From: Streptomyces sp. Ag109_O5-10
GTDB lineage: Bacteria; Actinomycetota; Actinomycetes; Streptomycetales; Streptomycetaceae
NCBI RefSeq assembly: GCF_900105755.1
Contig: NZ_FNTQ01000001.1
Coordinates: 4,154,001-4,218,000, forward strand
Length of the DNA stretch: 64,000 bases
Reading direction: 5' to 3'
Below the pieces are notes generated by a model, which was not told the origin of the DNA, did no database searches, and was given only the letters and a program-made list of their open reading frames with translations. The translations under genes were made by a program, and so were the position numbers. Positions 15,863 to 23,117 of the stretch are shown here, in pieces (position 1 is the first letter of the stretch; every line of letters starts with the position of its first letter).

Positions 15863-18800
15863 TCAGTCGCCGGATGCCAGCAGGCCGCGCAGCTCCACGA
15901 GGACGTCCGGCTCGTCCGTGCCGTCCAGGGCCGTGAGGGCCTCGCGCCAGACACCGTGCGCCTCCTCGGTGCGCCCCTGCTCGCGCAGGAGCAGGCCGAG
16001 TTGGTGGCGGGCGAGACCACCGCTGTAGCGGTCGGCGCGGGCGTCGGCGCGGCGCAGGAGTTCGGCGCACTCGTGGTGGGCGGGGCCGGTCCGGCCGAGG
16101 GCGCGCAGCGCGCGGACCAGACCGAGCCGGGTCTGGGACTCGCCGTGCCAGTCGCCGTGGCCGCCGAGAATGCGCAGGCTCTCCTCGAAGTGCGCGGCGG
16201 CCGCCGCCGGTTCACCGAGGCGGAGCTGGGCGTAGCCGATGTTGCAGTGCGCCGAGTGCTGCAGGATGACGGCGCCGATGGCGTCCCCGATCGCGAGGGA
16301 GCGCCGGTGCTGCTCGATGGCGGCGCGCGGGTCGGTGTGCTCGTAGAGGTTGCCGAGATGGCTGTGGGTGACGGCCTCGCCGTAGGGGTCGTTCAGCTGC
16401 CGGGAGTAGTCCAGGCTCTGCCGCAGCGCCTCGGCCGACTCGACGTACCGGCCGAGCCCCTCGAGCAACAGCCCCCGGTTGTTCAGGGCGCGCCGGACCC
16501 AGGAGACCATGCCCAGCCGCCGCCACAGGGCCAACGCCCCGTCGGTCAGGGCGAGGGCCTCCCGGTGGCGGCCGGTGAGGAAGCGCAGGCCGGCGAGGTC
16601 GCCCAGCGCGTAGGCCTCGGCGGGCTCGTCTCCGAGGCGCCGGGCGGCGGCCAGGGCGGCGGTGCCGAGCACCTCCATCTCGGCGACCCGGCCGCTGCGC
16701 AGGACGTAGGGGTAGAGGAGCCGGACGAGGGTGGAGAGGTAGGCGCTGATCCGCGCGTCGGCGGTGTCGGCGTACCGCTCCACCAGGGCGACGATGTTCT
16801 CCAGCTCCATGTCGCCCCAGGCGAAGGCGTGCTCGGCGCACTCGAAGGAGGGCAGGGCGGCGGCGTACCGCTCGTGTTCGGGCGGCTGGGCGGTGGTGGG
16901 CCGGCGGCGGTCGCTCTGGTCGCGTCCCGGCTCGAGGATCGCCAGGAGAGCGCGCTCGGCGACGGCGGCGAACCAGCGCAGAGCGGTGAGAGCGGCCTCG
17001 GTTCGGTCAGTGCCGTCAGTGCCGTCAGTACCGTCAGTACCGTCAGAACCGTCGGTACGACCGCCCCCTTCGGTCCCGTCAGCCCCGTCGGCCAGCTCGC
17101 GGGCGAAGTCCCGTACCAGGTCGTGCGGGGTGTAGCGACCGTACGCGGTCTCCTCCAGCAGGGCGACGTCGACCAGCCGGTCCAGGGCGGCCTCGGCGCG
17201 GCGCTCGTCGGTGCCGGTGAGCCGGGCGATCAGGAGGGCGCCGTAGGTGGGCAGATCGAGGGCGCCGAGGTGGCGCAGGACGAGGGCGGCGTCGCGGTCG
17301 GGGACGCGCTCGGAGCCGGCCAGGGCGTCATGGGCCACGGCGAGGGAGCGCCGGACGCTGAGGTCGTCGTATTCGAGGTGGCGCAGCCTGTCCTCGGTGG
17401 CGGCCAGTTGACCGGCCAGCACCTCGGGGGTGAGGGCACGGCGGGCGGCCAGCCGGGCGGCCACCACGCGCAGGGCGAGCGGGAGCCGTCCGGTGAGGCC
17501 GACGAGCGGGTGACCGGCGTCGATCTCCGCACGCCCGCTGACCGCGCGCAGCAGCGCCGCGCTGTCCTCGCTGGTCAGCGGCCCGAGCGGGAAACGGCGG
17601 GCGCCGTCGAGCGCGGTGAGCGGCGAACGGCTGGTGACGATCACCGCGCAGCCGGGTCCGCCGGGGAGCAGCGGCCGCACCTGGGCGGCGTTCGCGGCGT
17701 CGTCGAGGAGCAGCAGGGTGCGGGTCGGTGCGAGCAGGGAGCGCAGCAACGCGGCGGCCGCGTCCGGGTGTTCGGGGATGTGCCGGGGGTCGGCGCCGAG
17801 GTCCCGCAGCAGCGCGGCGAGCGCCTGGCCGGGGGTGAGCGGGGTCACGCCGGGCGTGGCGCCGTGCAGGTTGACGTAGAGCTGGCCGTCGGGGAAACGA
17901 TTCCTCAGCTGGTGCGCCACGCGCAGGGCGAGCGCGCTCTTGCCGACGCCGGCCATGCCGCTGAGGACGACGAGGACAGGGACGGCCCCGGACGGACGGG
18001 TGAGGGTGCGGGTCAGTTCCTCCCGCATGCCGGTCCGACCCGTGAAGTGAGCCGGGGGAGGCGGGAGTTGGGCGGGACGGAGGGACGGGGAGTCGTCGCG
18101 CGTGGAACGCGGGTCAAGGGGCTGGTCGAGATCAGCGTCTTCGGCTTCCGGCCGACGGCCAGGCGACGCGCCTCCCAGGGGAGCGGGGAACTGCGCGACC
18201 GGCCGTAGCGCACCCGCGTCCCGTCCACCGCCCGAGACACCCTTGTGCGTCGGCGCTCCCCCCACCACGCCGCTCCCCCGCAGCACCTCCACATGGGCCC
18301 GGCGTACCGCGGGGCCGGGCTCGATGCCGAGTTCCTCGCGCAGGCGGTTGCGCAGGTCGCGGTGGACGGCGAGGGCCTCGGCCTGCCGCCCGCCGCGGTG
18401 GAGGGCGAGCATCAGCTGGCGGTGATAGGCCTCGCGGAGCGGGTACTCCGCGACGAGCGCCGCCAGTTCCGGTACGACGCTGTCCAGCCGGGGCCCGCCG
18501 AGGGCGAGTTCCGCGTCGTAGCGCCACTCCAGGAGCAGCAGCCGGGCCTCCTCCAGGCGCTGCACGAAGGCGAAGCCGCCGAGTTCGGCGGGGAGGCCCC
18601 CGAGCGGGCTGCCACGCCAGAGCGCGAGCGCGTCGGCGCAGGCGCGCAGCACCCGATCCCATTCCCGCCGCCCGTGCGCCGCGCGCGCCTGGGCCACCCG
18701 GACCTCGAACACGTCGACGTCCAGTTCACCGTCGTCGACACGCAGGAGATATCCGGGCGGTACGGCCCGCAGCCGCTCCGGGTCGTCGAGGAGCCGGCGC

Positions 18801-19021
18801 AGCCGGGTGACGTGGTTGTGCAGCGAGGCGCGCGCCGACACCGGGGGCGCCCCGCCCCACAGCGCCTCCCGCAGCGACTCGACGGAGACGACCCGCCCGG
18901 CCTCCAGGAGCAGCGCGGCGAGCAGCGCGCGCACCTTGGGGCTGCCGATGGGGCGTACGTCGGCCGCGTCGTAGAGGACAGGAGGTCCGAGCAGTCCGAA
19001 CCGCAGCTCGTACCGCCGCAT
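15863..19021 (-). CDS. AfsR/SARP-family regulator with NB-ARC and TPR domains
   Basis: A 1052-residue protein from ATG 19021 (MRRYELRFGLLGPPVLYD). Residues 1-95 are the OmpR-type winged helix (SPKVRALLAALLLEAGRVVSVESLREALWGG), and about 100-245 the bacterial transcriptional activation domain. About 250-330 is a Pro-rich linker carrying a dispersed repeat sequence. Residues 335-620 are the NB-ARC ATPase (Walker A GMAGVGKSALA, Walker B RTLLLLDDAAN, sensor VIVTSRSPL), and 780-1040 are TPR repeats. AfsR has this layout and 993 residues. Such proteins activate secondary-metabolite genes at direct repeats. No biosynthetic cluster is in view, so the target is unknown. A GTD repeat near residue 660 is a simple-sequence expansion. 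A 16-bp palindrome lies upstream. Confidence 0.92.
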   Translation of the reverse strand: MRRYELRFGLLGPPVLYDAADVRPIGSPKVRALLAALLLEAGRVVSVESLREALWGGAPPVSARASLHNHVTRLRRLLDDPERLRAVPPGYLLRVDDGELDVDVFEVRVAQARAAHGRREWDRVLRACADALALWRGSPLGGLPAELGGFAFVQRLEEARLLLLEWRYDAELALGGPRLDSVVPELAALVAEYPLREAYHRQLMLALHRGGRQAEALAVHRDLRNRLREELGIEPGPAVRRAHVEVLRGSGVVGGAPTHKGVSGGGRDAGALRPVAQFPAPLGGASPGRRPEAEDADLDQPLDPRSTRDDSPSLRPAQLPPPPAHFTGRTGMREELTRTLTRPSGAVPVLVVLSGMAGVGKSALALRVAHQLRNRFPDGQLYVNLHGATPGVTPLTPGQALAALLRDLGADPRHIPEHPDAAAALLRSLLAPTRTLLLLDDAANAAQVRPLLPGGPGCAVIVTSRSPLTALDGARRFPLGPLTSEDSAALLRAVSGRAEIDAGHPLVGLTGRLPLALRVVAARLAARRALTPEVLAGQLAATEDRLRHLEYDDLSVRRSLAVAHDALAGSERVPDRDAALVLRHLGALDLPTYGALLIARLTGTDERRAEAALDRLVDVALLEETAYGRYTPHDLVRDFARELADGADGTEGGGRTDGSDGTDGTDGTDGTDRTEAALTALRWFAAVAERALLAILEPGRDQSDRRRPTTAQPPEHERYAAALPSFECAEHAFAWGDMELENIVALVERYADTADARISAYLSTLVRLLYPYVLRSGRVAEMEVLGTAALAAARRLGDEPAEAYALGDLAGLRFLTGRHREALALTDGALALWRRLGMVSWVRRALNNRGLLLEGLGRYVESAEALRQSLDYSRQLNDPYGEAVTHSHLGNLYEHTDPRAAIEQHRRSLAIGDAIGAVILQHSAHCNIGYAQLRLGEPAAAAAHFEESLRILGGHGDWHGESQTRLGLVRALRALGRTGPAHHECAELLRRADARADRYSGGLARHQLGLLLREQGRTEEAHGVWREALTALDGTDEPDVLVELRGLLASGD
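17007..17060 (-). repeat. 9-bp tandem repeats inside the SARP gene
   Basis: Six 9-bp units (GTCAGTGCC twice, GTCAGTACC twice, GTCAGAACC, GTCGGTACG) encode a Gly-Thr/Ser-Asp repeat between the NB-ARC and TPR regions. Unit length keeps the frame, so length variation would be tolerated. Confidence 0.85.
18177..18200 (-). repeat. Dispersed repeat copy within the SARP linker
   Basis: On the minus strand GGTCGCGCAGTTCCCCGCTC followed by CCCT matches the core of the intergenic array at 11741. It is translated in frame as RPVAQFPAPLGG between the activator and ATPase domains. The repeat has been captured by a coding sequence at a flexible linker. Confidence 0.8.
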
Positions 19022-19184
19022 CACTCCACCCTTCGCCTCCCCGCACGGCGGAGGTGCCCGCCGGTCCTGGATCCTGGCGGAATCGCATCCCGTAGGGGAT
19101 GACTTCCCGCCACCTTCTCTGTGCCGGTCGGAGCCGGAATCCGCCGGGTCTCCGGCCTGCCCCCCGAGCCGAACGACGTCTTCA

Positions 19185-19244
19185 CGCCAACCGGTTGGCG
19201 GCCTTGAGGAGAACCACTGGCCACATGTTAGCGATCCGTTGGCG
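19185..19244. promoter_or_regulatory. 16-bp palindrome and half-site upstream of the SARP gene
   Basis: CGCCAACCGGTTGGCG (19185-19200) is a perfect 16-bp palindrome 164 bp before the SARP start. A half-site, CCGTTGGCG, recurs at 19236-19244. On the minus strand the region around 19225-19265 is the most AT-rich part of this intergenic segment and probably holds the promoter. Confidence 0.55.
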
Positions 19245-19344
19245 AGCCCTGATGTGATCTTCTTATCGGACCGGGTCCGACGGCGCACGCGTGAATCGCG
19301 TGACTCGGGGGAGTGTCGCCGCAGGCCAGAGTCCGGGGACGCGA

Positions 19345-19383
19345 GAGGGTTCCGGTCGGCGGAGGTGATCGACCGGAACCCTC
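19345..19383 (-). terminator. Hairpin terminator after the glycosyltransferase gene
   Basis: A perfect 14-bp stem, GAGGGTTCCGGTCG (19345-19358) with 19370-19383, and an 11-nt loop. It lies between the glycosyltransferase stop and the SARP promoter region. A run of CCGGAGCGGA-type short repeats (about 19403-19447) sits between hairpin and gene. Confidence 0.75.
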
Positions 19384-19491
19384 GTCCCGTTTCCGAACCG
19401 GGCCGGACCGGAGCGGACCGAACCGGAGCGGACCGGAGCGGACCGGACTACGACCCGCTTCCCAGCTCCCCTGCCCCTCCGCTCCCCGGCC

Positions 19492-20394
19492 TCAGACGAC
19501 GGGCGGGCGCCCGAGTCGCGTGAGCCGCCAGACCGTGCGCCAGCGCATCGGGCGGCGCTCCCCGGCCGGCTCGCGCAGCCCCTCGGCGAAACCGGCGAAC
19601 CAGGCCCGCAGGCCGCCCGTCGAACGGGCGCGCAGGAGCGTGATCAGTATCCAGACGCCGAGGTGGACCGGGATGAGCGGCAGGGGCAGCCGACGGCGGG
19701 TCAGCCAGACGCGGTTGCGGGCGGTGACGCGGAAGTAGACGGCATGCCGGGCAGGCGAGGTCCGGGGGTGCTGGAGGAGCAGCTCGGGCGCGTAGAGGAT
19801 CCGCCAGCCGGCGTCGGCGGCACGCCAGGCGAGGTCGGTCTCCTCGTGCGCGAAGAAGAACTCGGCGGGCCAGTCTCCGGTCTCGGCGAGCATGGCCATG
19901 CGCAGGGCGTGCCCGCCGCCGAGGAACCCGGTGACGTAACCCCCGCGCATGGGGTCGGCATTGCCGACGCGCGGCACGTGCCGTCGCTGGGTCACACCGC
20001 GTTCGTCCGCGATGCGGAAGCCGACGATGCCGAGGCGGGGATCGGCGGCGAACAGGTCCCGTACCTGCCGGAACACCTCGACGTCGACGAGCAGGCCGTC
20101 GTCGTCCAGTTCGACGACGACGTCCACGTCGCCGAACGCGCGCAGGGTGGCGAGGGCGACGTTGCGACCGCCGGGGCAGCCGAGGTTGTCCTCGACGTCG
20201 ACGGTGGTGACCTCGCCTGGCAGGTCGAGTCGGCGGGCGAACTCGGGCAGCCGGCAGCCGTTGCCGACGATCACGATGCGGGCCGGGGCGAGGTCCTGCT
20301 TGGCGACGGACCTGAGCAGGGCGTCGACTTCGTCGGGCCGGTTCCCCATGGTCACCACGGCAACCGCGAGCCTCGGCTCCGCCATCTCCCTCAC
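19492..20394 (-). CDS. Family 2 glycosyltransferase
   Basis: About 300 residues. GTG 20394 is preferred; ATG 20385 (MAEPRLAVAVVTMGNRPDEV) leaves almost no gap to its GAGGGAG site. GT-A fold markers: VAVVTMGNRPDEVDALLRSV, DNLGCPGGRNVAL, the metal-binding DxD in VVELDDDGLL, and EFFFAHEETDLAWRAADAGWRI with the catalytic acidic residue. A C-terminal hydrophobic stretch (PLPLIPVHLGVWILITLL) suggests membrane association. Such enzymes usually transfer rhamnose- or galactose-type sugars to cell-wall or capsular glycans; the acceptor is unknown. It stands alone. Confidence 0.88.
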   Translation of the reverse strand: MREMAEPRLAVAVVTMGNRPDEVDALLRSVAKQDLAPARIVIVGNGCRLPEFARRLDLPGEVTTVDVEDNLGCPGGRNVALATLRAFGDVDVVVELDDDGLLVDVEVFRQVRDLFAADPRLGIVGFRIADERGVTQRRHVPRVGNADPMRGGYVTGFLGGGHALRMAMLAETGDWPAEFFFAHEETDLAWRAADAGWRILYAPELLLQHPRTSPARHAVYFRVTARNRVWLTRRRLPLPLIPVHLGVWILITLLRARSTGGLRAWFAGFAEGLREPAGERRPMRWRTVWRLTRLGRPPVV

Positions 20395-20630
20395 CCCATC
20401 CGGCCGACGGCGGTGCCCGCGCCCTGACCGCGCGGCACTCGTCGTTCACCAAGATGTTGCCCCAGGTGCGCCGGTACTCCTGACTTCGATTTAGTTTGCA
20501 TCCCTTTTACGGCGATTTTCCTTGTGCCGGACGAAGCCCAAGCCCGCACGTGAGTTCGGACGGGCCCGCACCCCGGGGTTTTCCCCTGAGCACTCCCGGA
20601 GCTCCGGCCGGCACGCCGGCCCTGGCGTCC

Positions 20631-20877
20631 GGACCGTCCGGCCGGGGCCACCTCGGGAAGACCGCAGTGGTGCGGCGGTTTCTCGGGGAGTCCGGCGCCG
20701 GTTGCGTCCTCGGCGGGGGCCGTGCGGAGAGCGAGACGGAGCTGCCGTTCGGGGTACTGGCGCAGCTGCTGGGGGAGGGGCGGGAGTACCCGGATCCGCT
20801 GGCCGCCCGGTCCTGTCTGCTGGTGACGGTCGGGGAGTCCCAGGGCGGCCGTGGGGCCGTCGTGCTCCCGGCGGCCC
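20631..20877 (+). pseudogene. Fragment of a LuxR-type (LAL) ATPase regulator
   Basis: One frame reads GRGHLGKTAVVRRFLGESGAG, then AESETELPFGVLAQLLGEG and LLVTVGESQGGRGAVVL. This is the Walker A region and following segment of large LuxR/LAL regulators. No Walker B, C-terminal half or HTH follows, and the Walker A Gly pattern is damaged. The rest of the 20395-21307 gap shows no frame I can assign. I read it as gene debris at the edge of the accessory block. Confidence 0.55.
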
Positions 20878-21307
20878 CTTCGACCACCACCACCCGCGGC
20901 CGCCCGGACGCGCCTCCTCTACAGCCGCCGCAGCAGCACCCGCTTCGCCCCACGCCCCACGAACCCGCAGCCCACGCCGAAGCGTTCGGCCATGGCGACC
21001 GCCCCCCATCCGTCCCCGGACCCCGCGCCGCACGGCGGCACCACTCAAGGACCGAGACAAGACCCCGGGACATCACCGACAAATCACCCGGCCCGAACGA
21101 CCGCCGGTTCACGGACAGTTCGGGTTCGGGATCCGCCCGAAGCCCTGTTCACGCGGGTCGCAGGCACCGCCGCGCCTCTGGCGGCCTGCCGCGCACGCTA
21201 CGCAGCGAGCACACCGTGGGCGGTACCGGCACTCAGCCGTCGTACGTTGTGGCGCCTACGGACTCCGTCTCTCCCGAGGCCGCTCGGACCGGCCGGGGTT
21301 GTCCGTT

Positions 21308-21706
21308 TCAGGGCGTCGGGGCCACATCGCCGTCGATGGCGACGACCAATGATTCCGATCCCTCGGCCAGATAGTCGTGGTCCGGAAAGTAGTCGACGTG
21401 CAGATGGTCGTCCTGGTCCGCCTCCGCCGCGAAACCCTCGATGTTCTCGGCGAGGAGCGAAAACGACTCCGGCCCGCCCTGCAGATCCATTGACCCGCTG
21501 CCCCCGGATGACGAGATCACGACCTTCCCGCTCGCCGGCCGGAATGTCATCCGTGACAACGACCTGCCGTACGGGAACGGATCAGAGACCTCCTCCAGGA
21601 GAGTTTCCCCCTGCCCGCTCCTCAACTGCCGCCCCAAGAACTGCAGTTCGGAGCGGGTTCCGGAGAGCTCCAGCTCCCCGGTCGAATCACTTCGCAAGAC
21701 CTTCAC
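21308..21706 (-). CDS. Imm32-type immunity protein
   Basis: A 132-residue protein from GTG 21706. SDSTGELELSGTRSELQFLGRQLRSGQGE, and the C-terminal HLHVDYFPDHDYLAEGSESLVVAIDGD, follow the Imm32 family of polymorphic-toxin immunity proteins as I remember it. The protein is acidic, as most nuclease immunities are. It is the last gene of the cassette, 125 nt beyond the unknown gene, and has no toxin directly upstream. Its GC content is below that of the core genes. Confidence 0.65.
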   Translation of the reverse strand: MKVLRSDSTGELELSGTRSELQFLGRQLRSGQGETLLEEVSDPFPYGRSLSRMTFRPASGKVVISSSGGSGSMDLQGGPESFSLLAENIEGFAAEADQDDHLHVDYFPDHDYLAEGSESLVVAIDGDVAPTP

Positions 21707-21831
21707 CGTTACGCCTTTGCTCTTCGCCTACGACCGATGGTCGCCGGGCCGGATGATGAACGGGCAGTCGCTTCGGGGATGCTTCCTGAGCCGGCCGGCG
21801 TTGCCGTCGACTACTGCCGCTGCCGACACCC

Positions 21832-22314
21832 TCAAGCCGAGATGGTCGTCAGCTCCGGTGGAGTAAGGGACACATTGACAATCTGCGCGATCACTTCCAA
21901 GCTCCAAGGGCCGGAAATCGTGATCCACACCATCTCGCACTCCAGGTCGGCCTGACCCCACTTGCCTTCCCAACTCCGAAGCGTGTGCATGCGCGCCTCG
22001 GCCGGCCAGTCGGATCGTCGGGCGGGCAGCAACGAGACGTGGACGCCGTCGATAAAGCATGGCCCCGTCTCCCGCAGATCCTCCATGCGGAGGTAGCGGA
22101 TCCGTGCAAGGTGTAGCCATACCGGCGTATACGGCGTGCCCTCCTCCACGAAACCGAGTGTCAGGTCCCCCTCAGGCCAATCCGTATCCATCTGGCACAC
22201 CACCGTCTGAACATAGTGACCAGCCCATCGAGCAGTGATGTCCGAGATTGCCCGAATCTTTCGGGCATACGAACTGAACGCGTCGACCTCGTCGAAGTCA
22301 TTCAACGTTCGCAC
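21832..22314 (-). CDS. Unknown protein, probable immunity gene
   Basis: A 160-residue protein, MRTLNDFDEVDAFSSYARKIR..., Trp-rich and acidic (pI low by eye), with no signal peptide or membrane segment. I recognise no family. It begins 4 nt after a 36-codon ORF (22319-22429) and lies between remnants of a toxin tail and an Imm32-type gene. By position it is best read as the immunity gene of a lost toxin. Confidence 0.6.
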   Translation of the reverse strand: MRTLNDFDEVDAFSSYARKIRAISDITARWAGHYVQTVVCQMDTDWPEGDLTLGFVEEGTPYTPVWLHLARIRYLRMEDLRETGPCFIDGVHVSLLPARRSDWPAEARMHTLRSWEGKWGQADLECEMVWITISGPWSLEVIAQIVNVSLTPPELTTISA

Positions 22315-22318
22315 ACTC

Positions 22319-22607
22319 CTATGGGCAGTTACGAAGATACTCGCCCGTGTCCTTGTGGTCCCGCGTCAAAGAATAGGGAGTTCCGTCAGGATGCCAATGC
22401 TGCGGACGATTATTAACATCCGGGCCCATGTCAGCCGTATCGCTTCTCACGAGTTGGTCTCGTCATCTCGAAGCCATTGGCCCGAGCAAACAGGGCGATC
22501 CACGTGTGCGGATCCTTTTATTTGCCCAGTTCGGGCACCAAGAAGGGGCGGCCGTCCGTCGCGGTGACCGGGACCTTCCGCTGCTCGGCAACGCCGCTGT
22601 TGCCCTG
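22319..22607 (-). pseudogene. Remnant of a HINT/toxin tail (orphan cassette)
   Basis: On the minus strand WQGNSGVAEQRKVPVTATDG then RPFLVPELGK (22607-22521) matches the HINT segment AEGRKRTASVIATDGHPFWVPELG of the intact toxin, but a TAA follows at once. The same frame continues KDPHTWIALFARANGFEMTR then PTREKRYG to a TGA at 22431. Two bases further, an ATG (22429) opens a 36-codon ORF, MGPDVNNRPQHWHPDGTPYS then LTRDHKDTGEYLRNCP, ending at 22319. All three pieces look coding but are broken. They lie in the order expected for an older HINT-toxin module ahead of its immunity gene. Confidence 0.7.
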
Positions 22608-22633
22608 CCACAAAATCTGCGGCAGGGCAACAG
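22597..22633 (-). terminator. Perfect 13-bp hairpin after imm26
   Basis: CTGTTGCCCTGCC (22597-22609) pairs perfectly with 22621-22633 across an 11-nt loop. It lies 16 nt past the Imm26 stop and at the edge of the HINT remnant. It may terminate the toxin operon, or be the scar of cassette exchange. Confidence 0.65.
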
Positions 22634-22649
22634 GGCCGGACCCTGCGGA

Positions 22650-23117
22650 TCAGAACGTCAGCTCGTCAAAGGCCGGACGCCATGGGCCGAACCCATGGAA
22701 TCCCCGCAGGGCCGCTTCGACGACAGCGGGGGAGAACGACTTCTGGAGCTTCATCTCGCTCGCCCGCTGTGCAGAAATCGCGACTCCCACGTTTCCGCGG
22801 ATGTCCTGAATTCTGTACTCTCCGGGTGGCTCAACCCAGACCTTGTACTCAGGCGGCACAATATTCCTGGATACTTCCCGGTTCCCCAGAGCCGACCAGA
22901 TGCCGTCCTTGATCCGAAGATCCATGGTCTCCAGCAAGAAAATCGGCTGATCGAGTTCGAAGGACTCGACGTCGCGGGAGTCATCGACATCCAGGAGTTC
23001 GGAGAACACCGCCAACAGGACGTTCCCCCGCAGCTTCTCGACGACCTGGGCAATGGATTTTTTCTCGTCGGTCACCGGAATGGAGAACACATCGCCATTC
23101 CCGTATTTCCTCAGCAT
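22650..23117 (-). CDS. Imm26-type immunity protein
   Basis: A 155-residue protein from ATG 23117. It opens MLRKYGNGDVFSIPVTDEK and has GNREVSRNIVPPEYKVW, as in the Imm26 family. Its start codon lies 4 nt inside the toxin frame, so the two genes overlap by 7 nt and are probably translationally coupled. Inferred role: neutralises the GIY-YIG nuclease tip of the upstream toxin in the cytoplasm. Confidence 0.72.
   Translation of the reverse strand: MLRKYGNGDVFSIPVTDEKKSIAQVVEKLRGNVLLAVFSELLDVDDSRDVESFELDQPIFLLETMDLRIKDGIWSALGNREVSRNIVPPEYKVWVEPPGEYRIQDIRGNVGVAISAQRASEMKLQKSFSPAVVEAALRGFHGFGPWRPAFDELTF

Noticed and set aside
22321..22416. Plus-strand ORF with PCPCG resembling a SEC-C metal-binding motif
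   Set aside because: The remaining SEC-C residues are missing, and the opposite strand at this place reads as a coding-like remnant next to the immunity gene.
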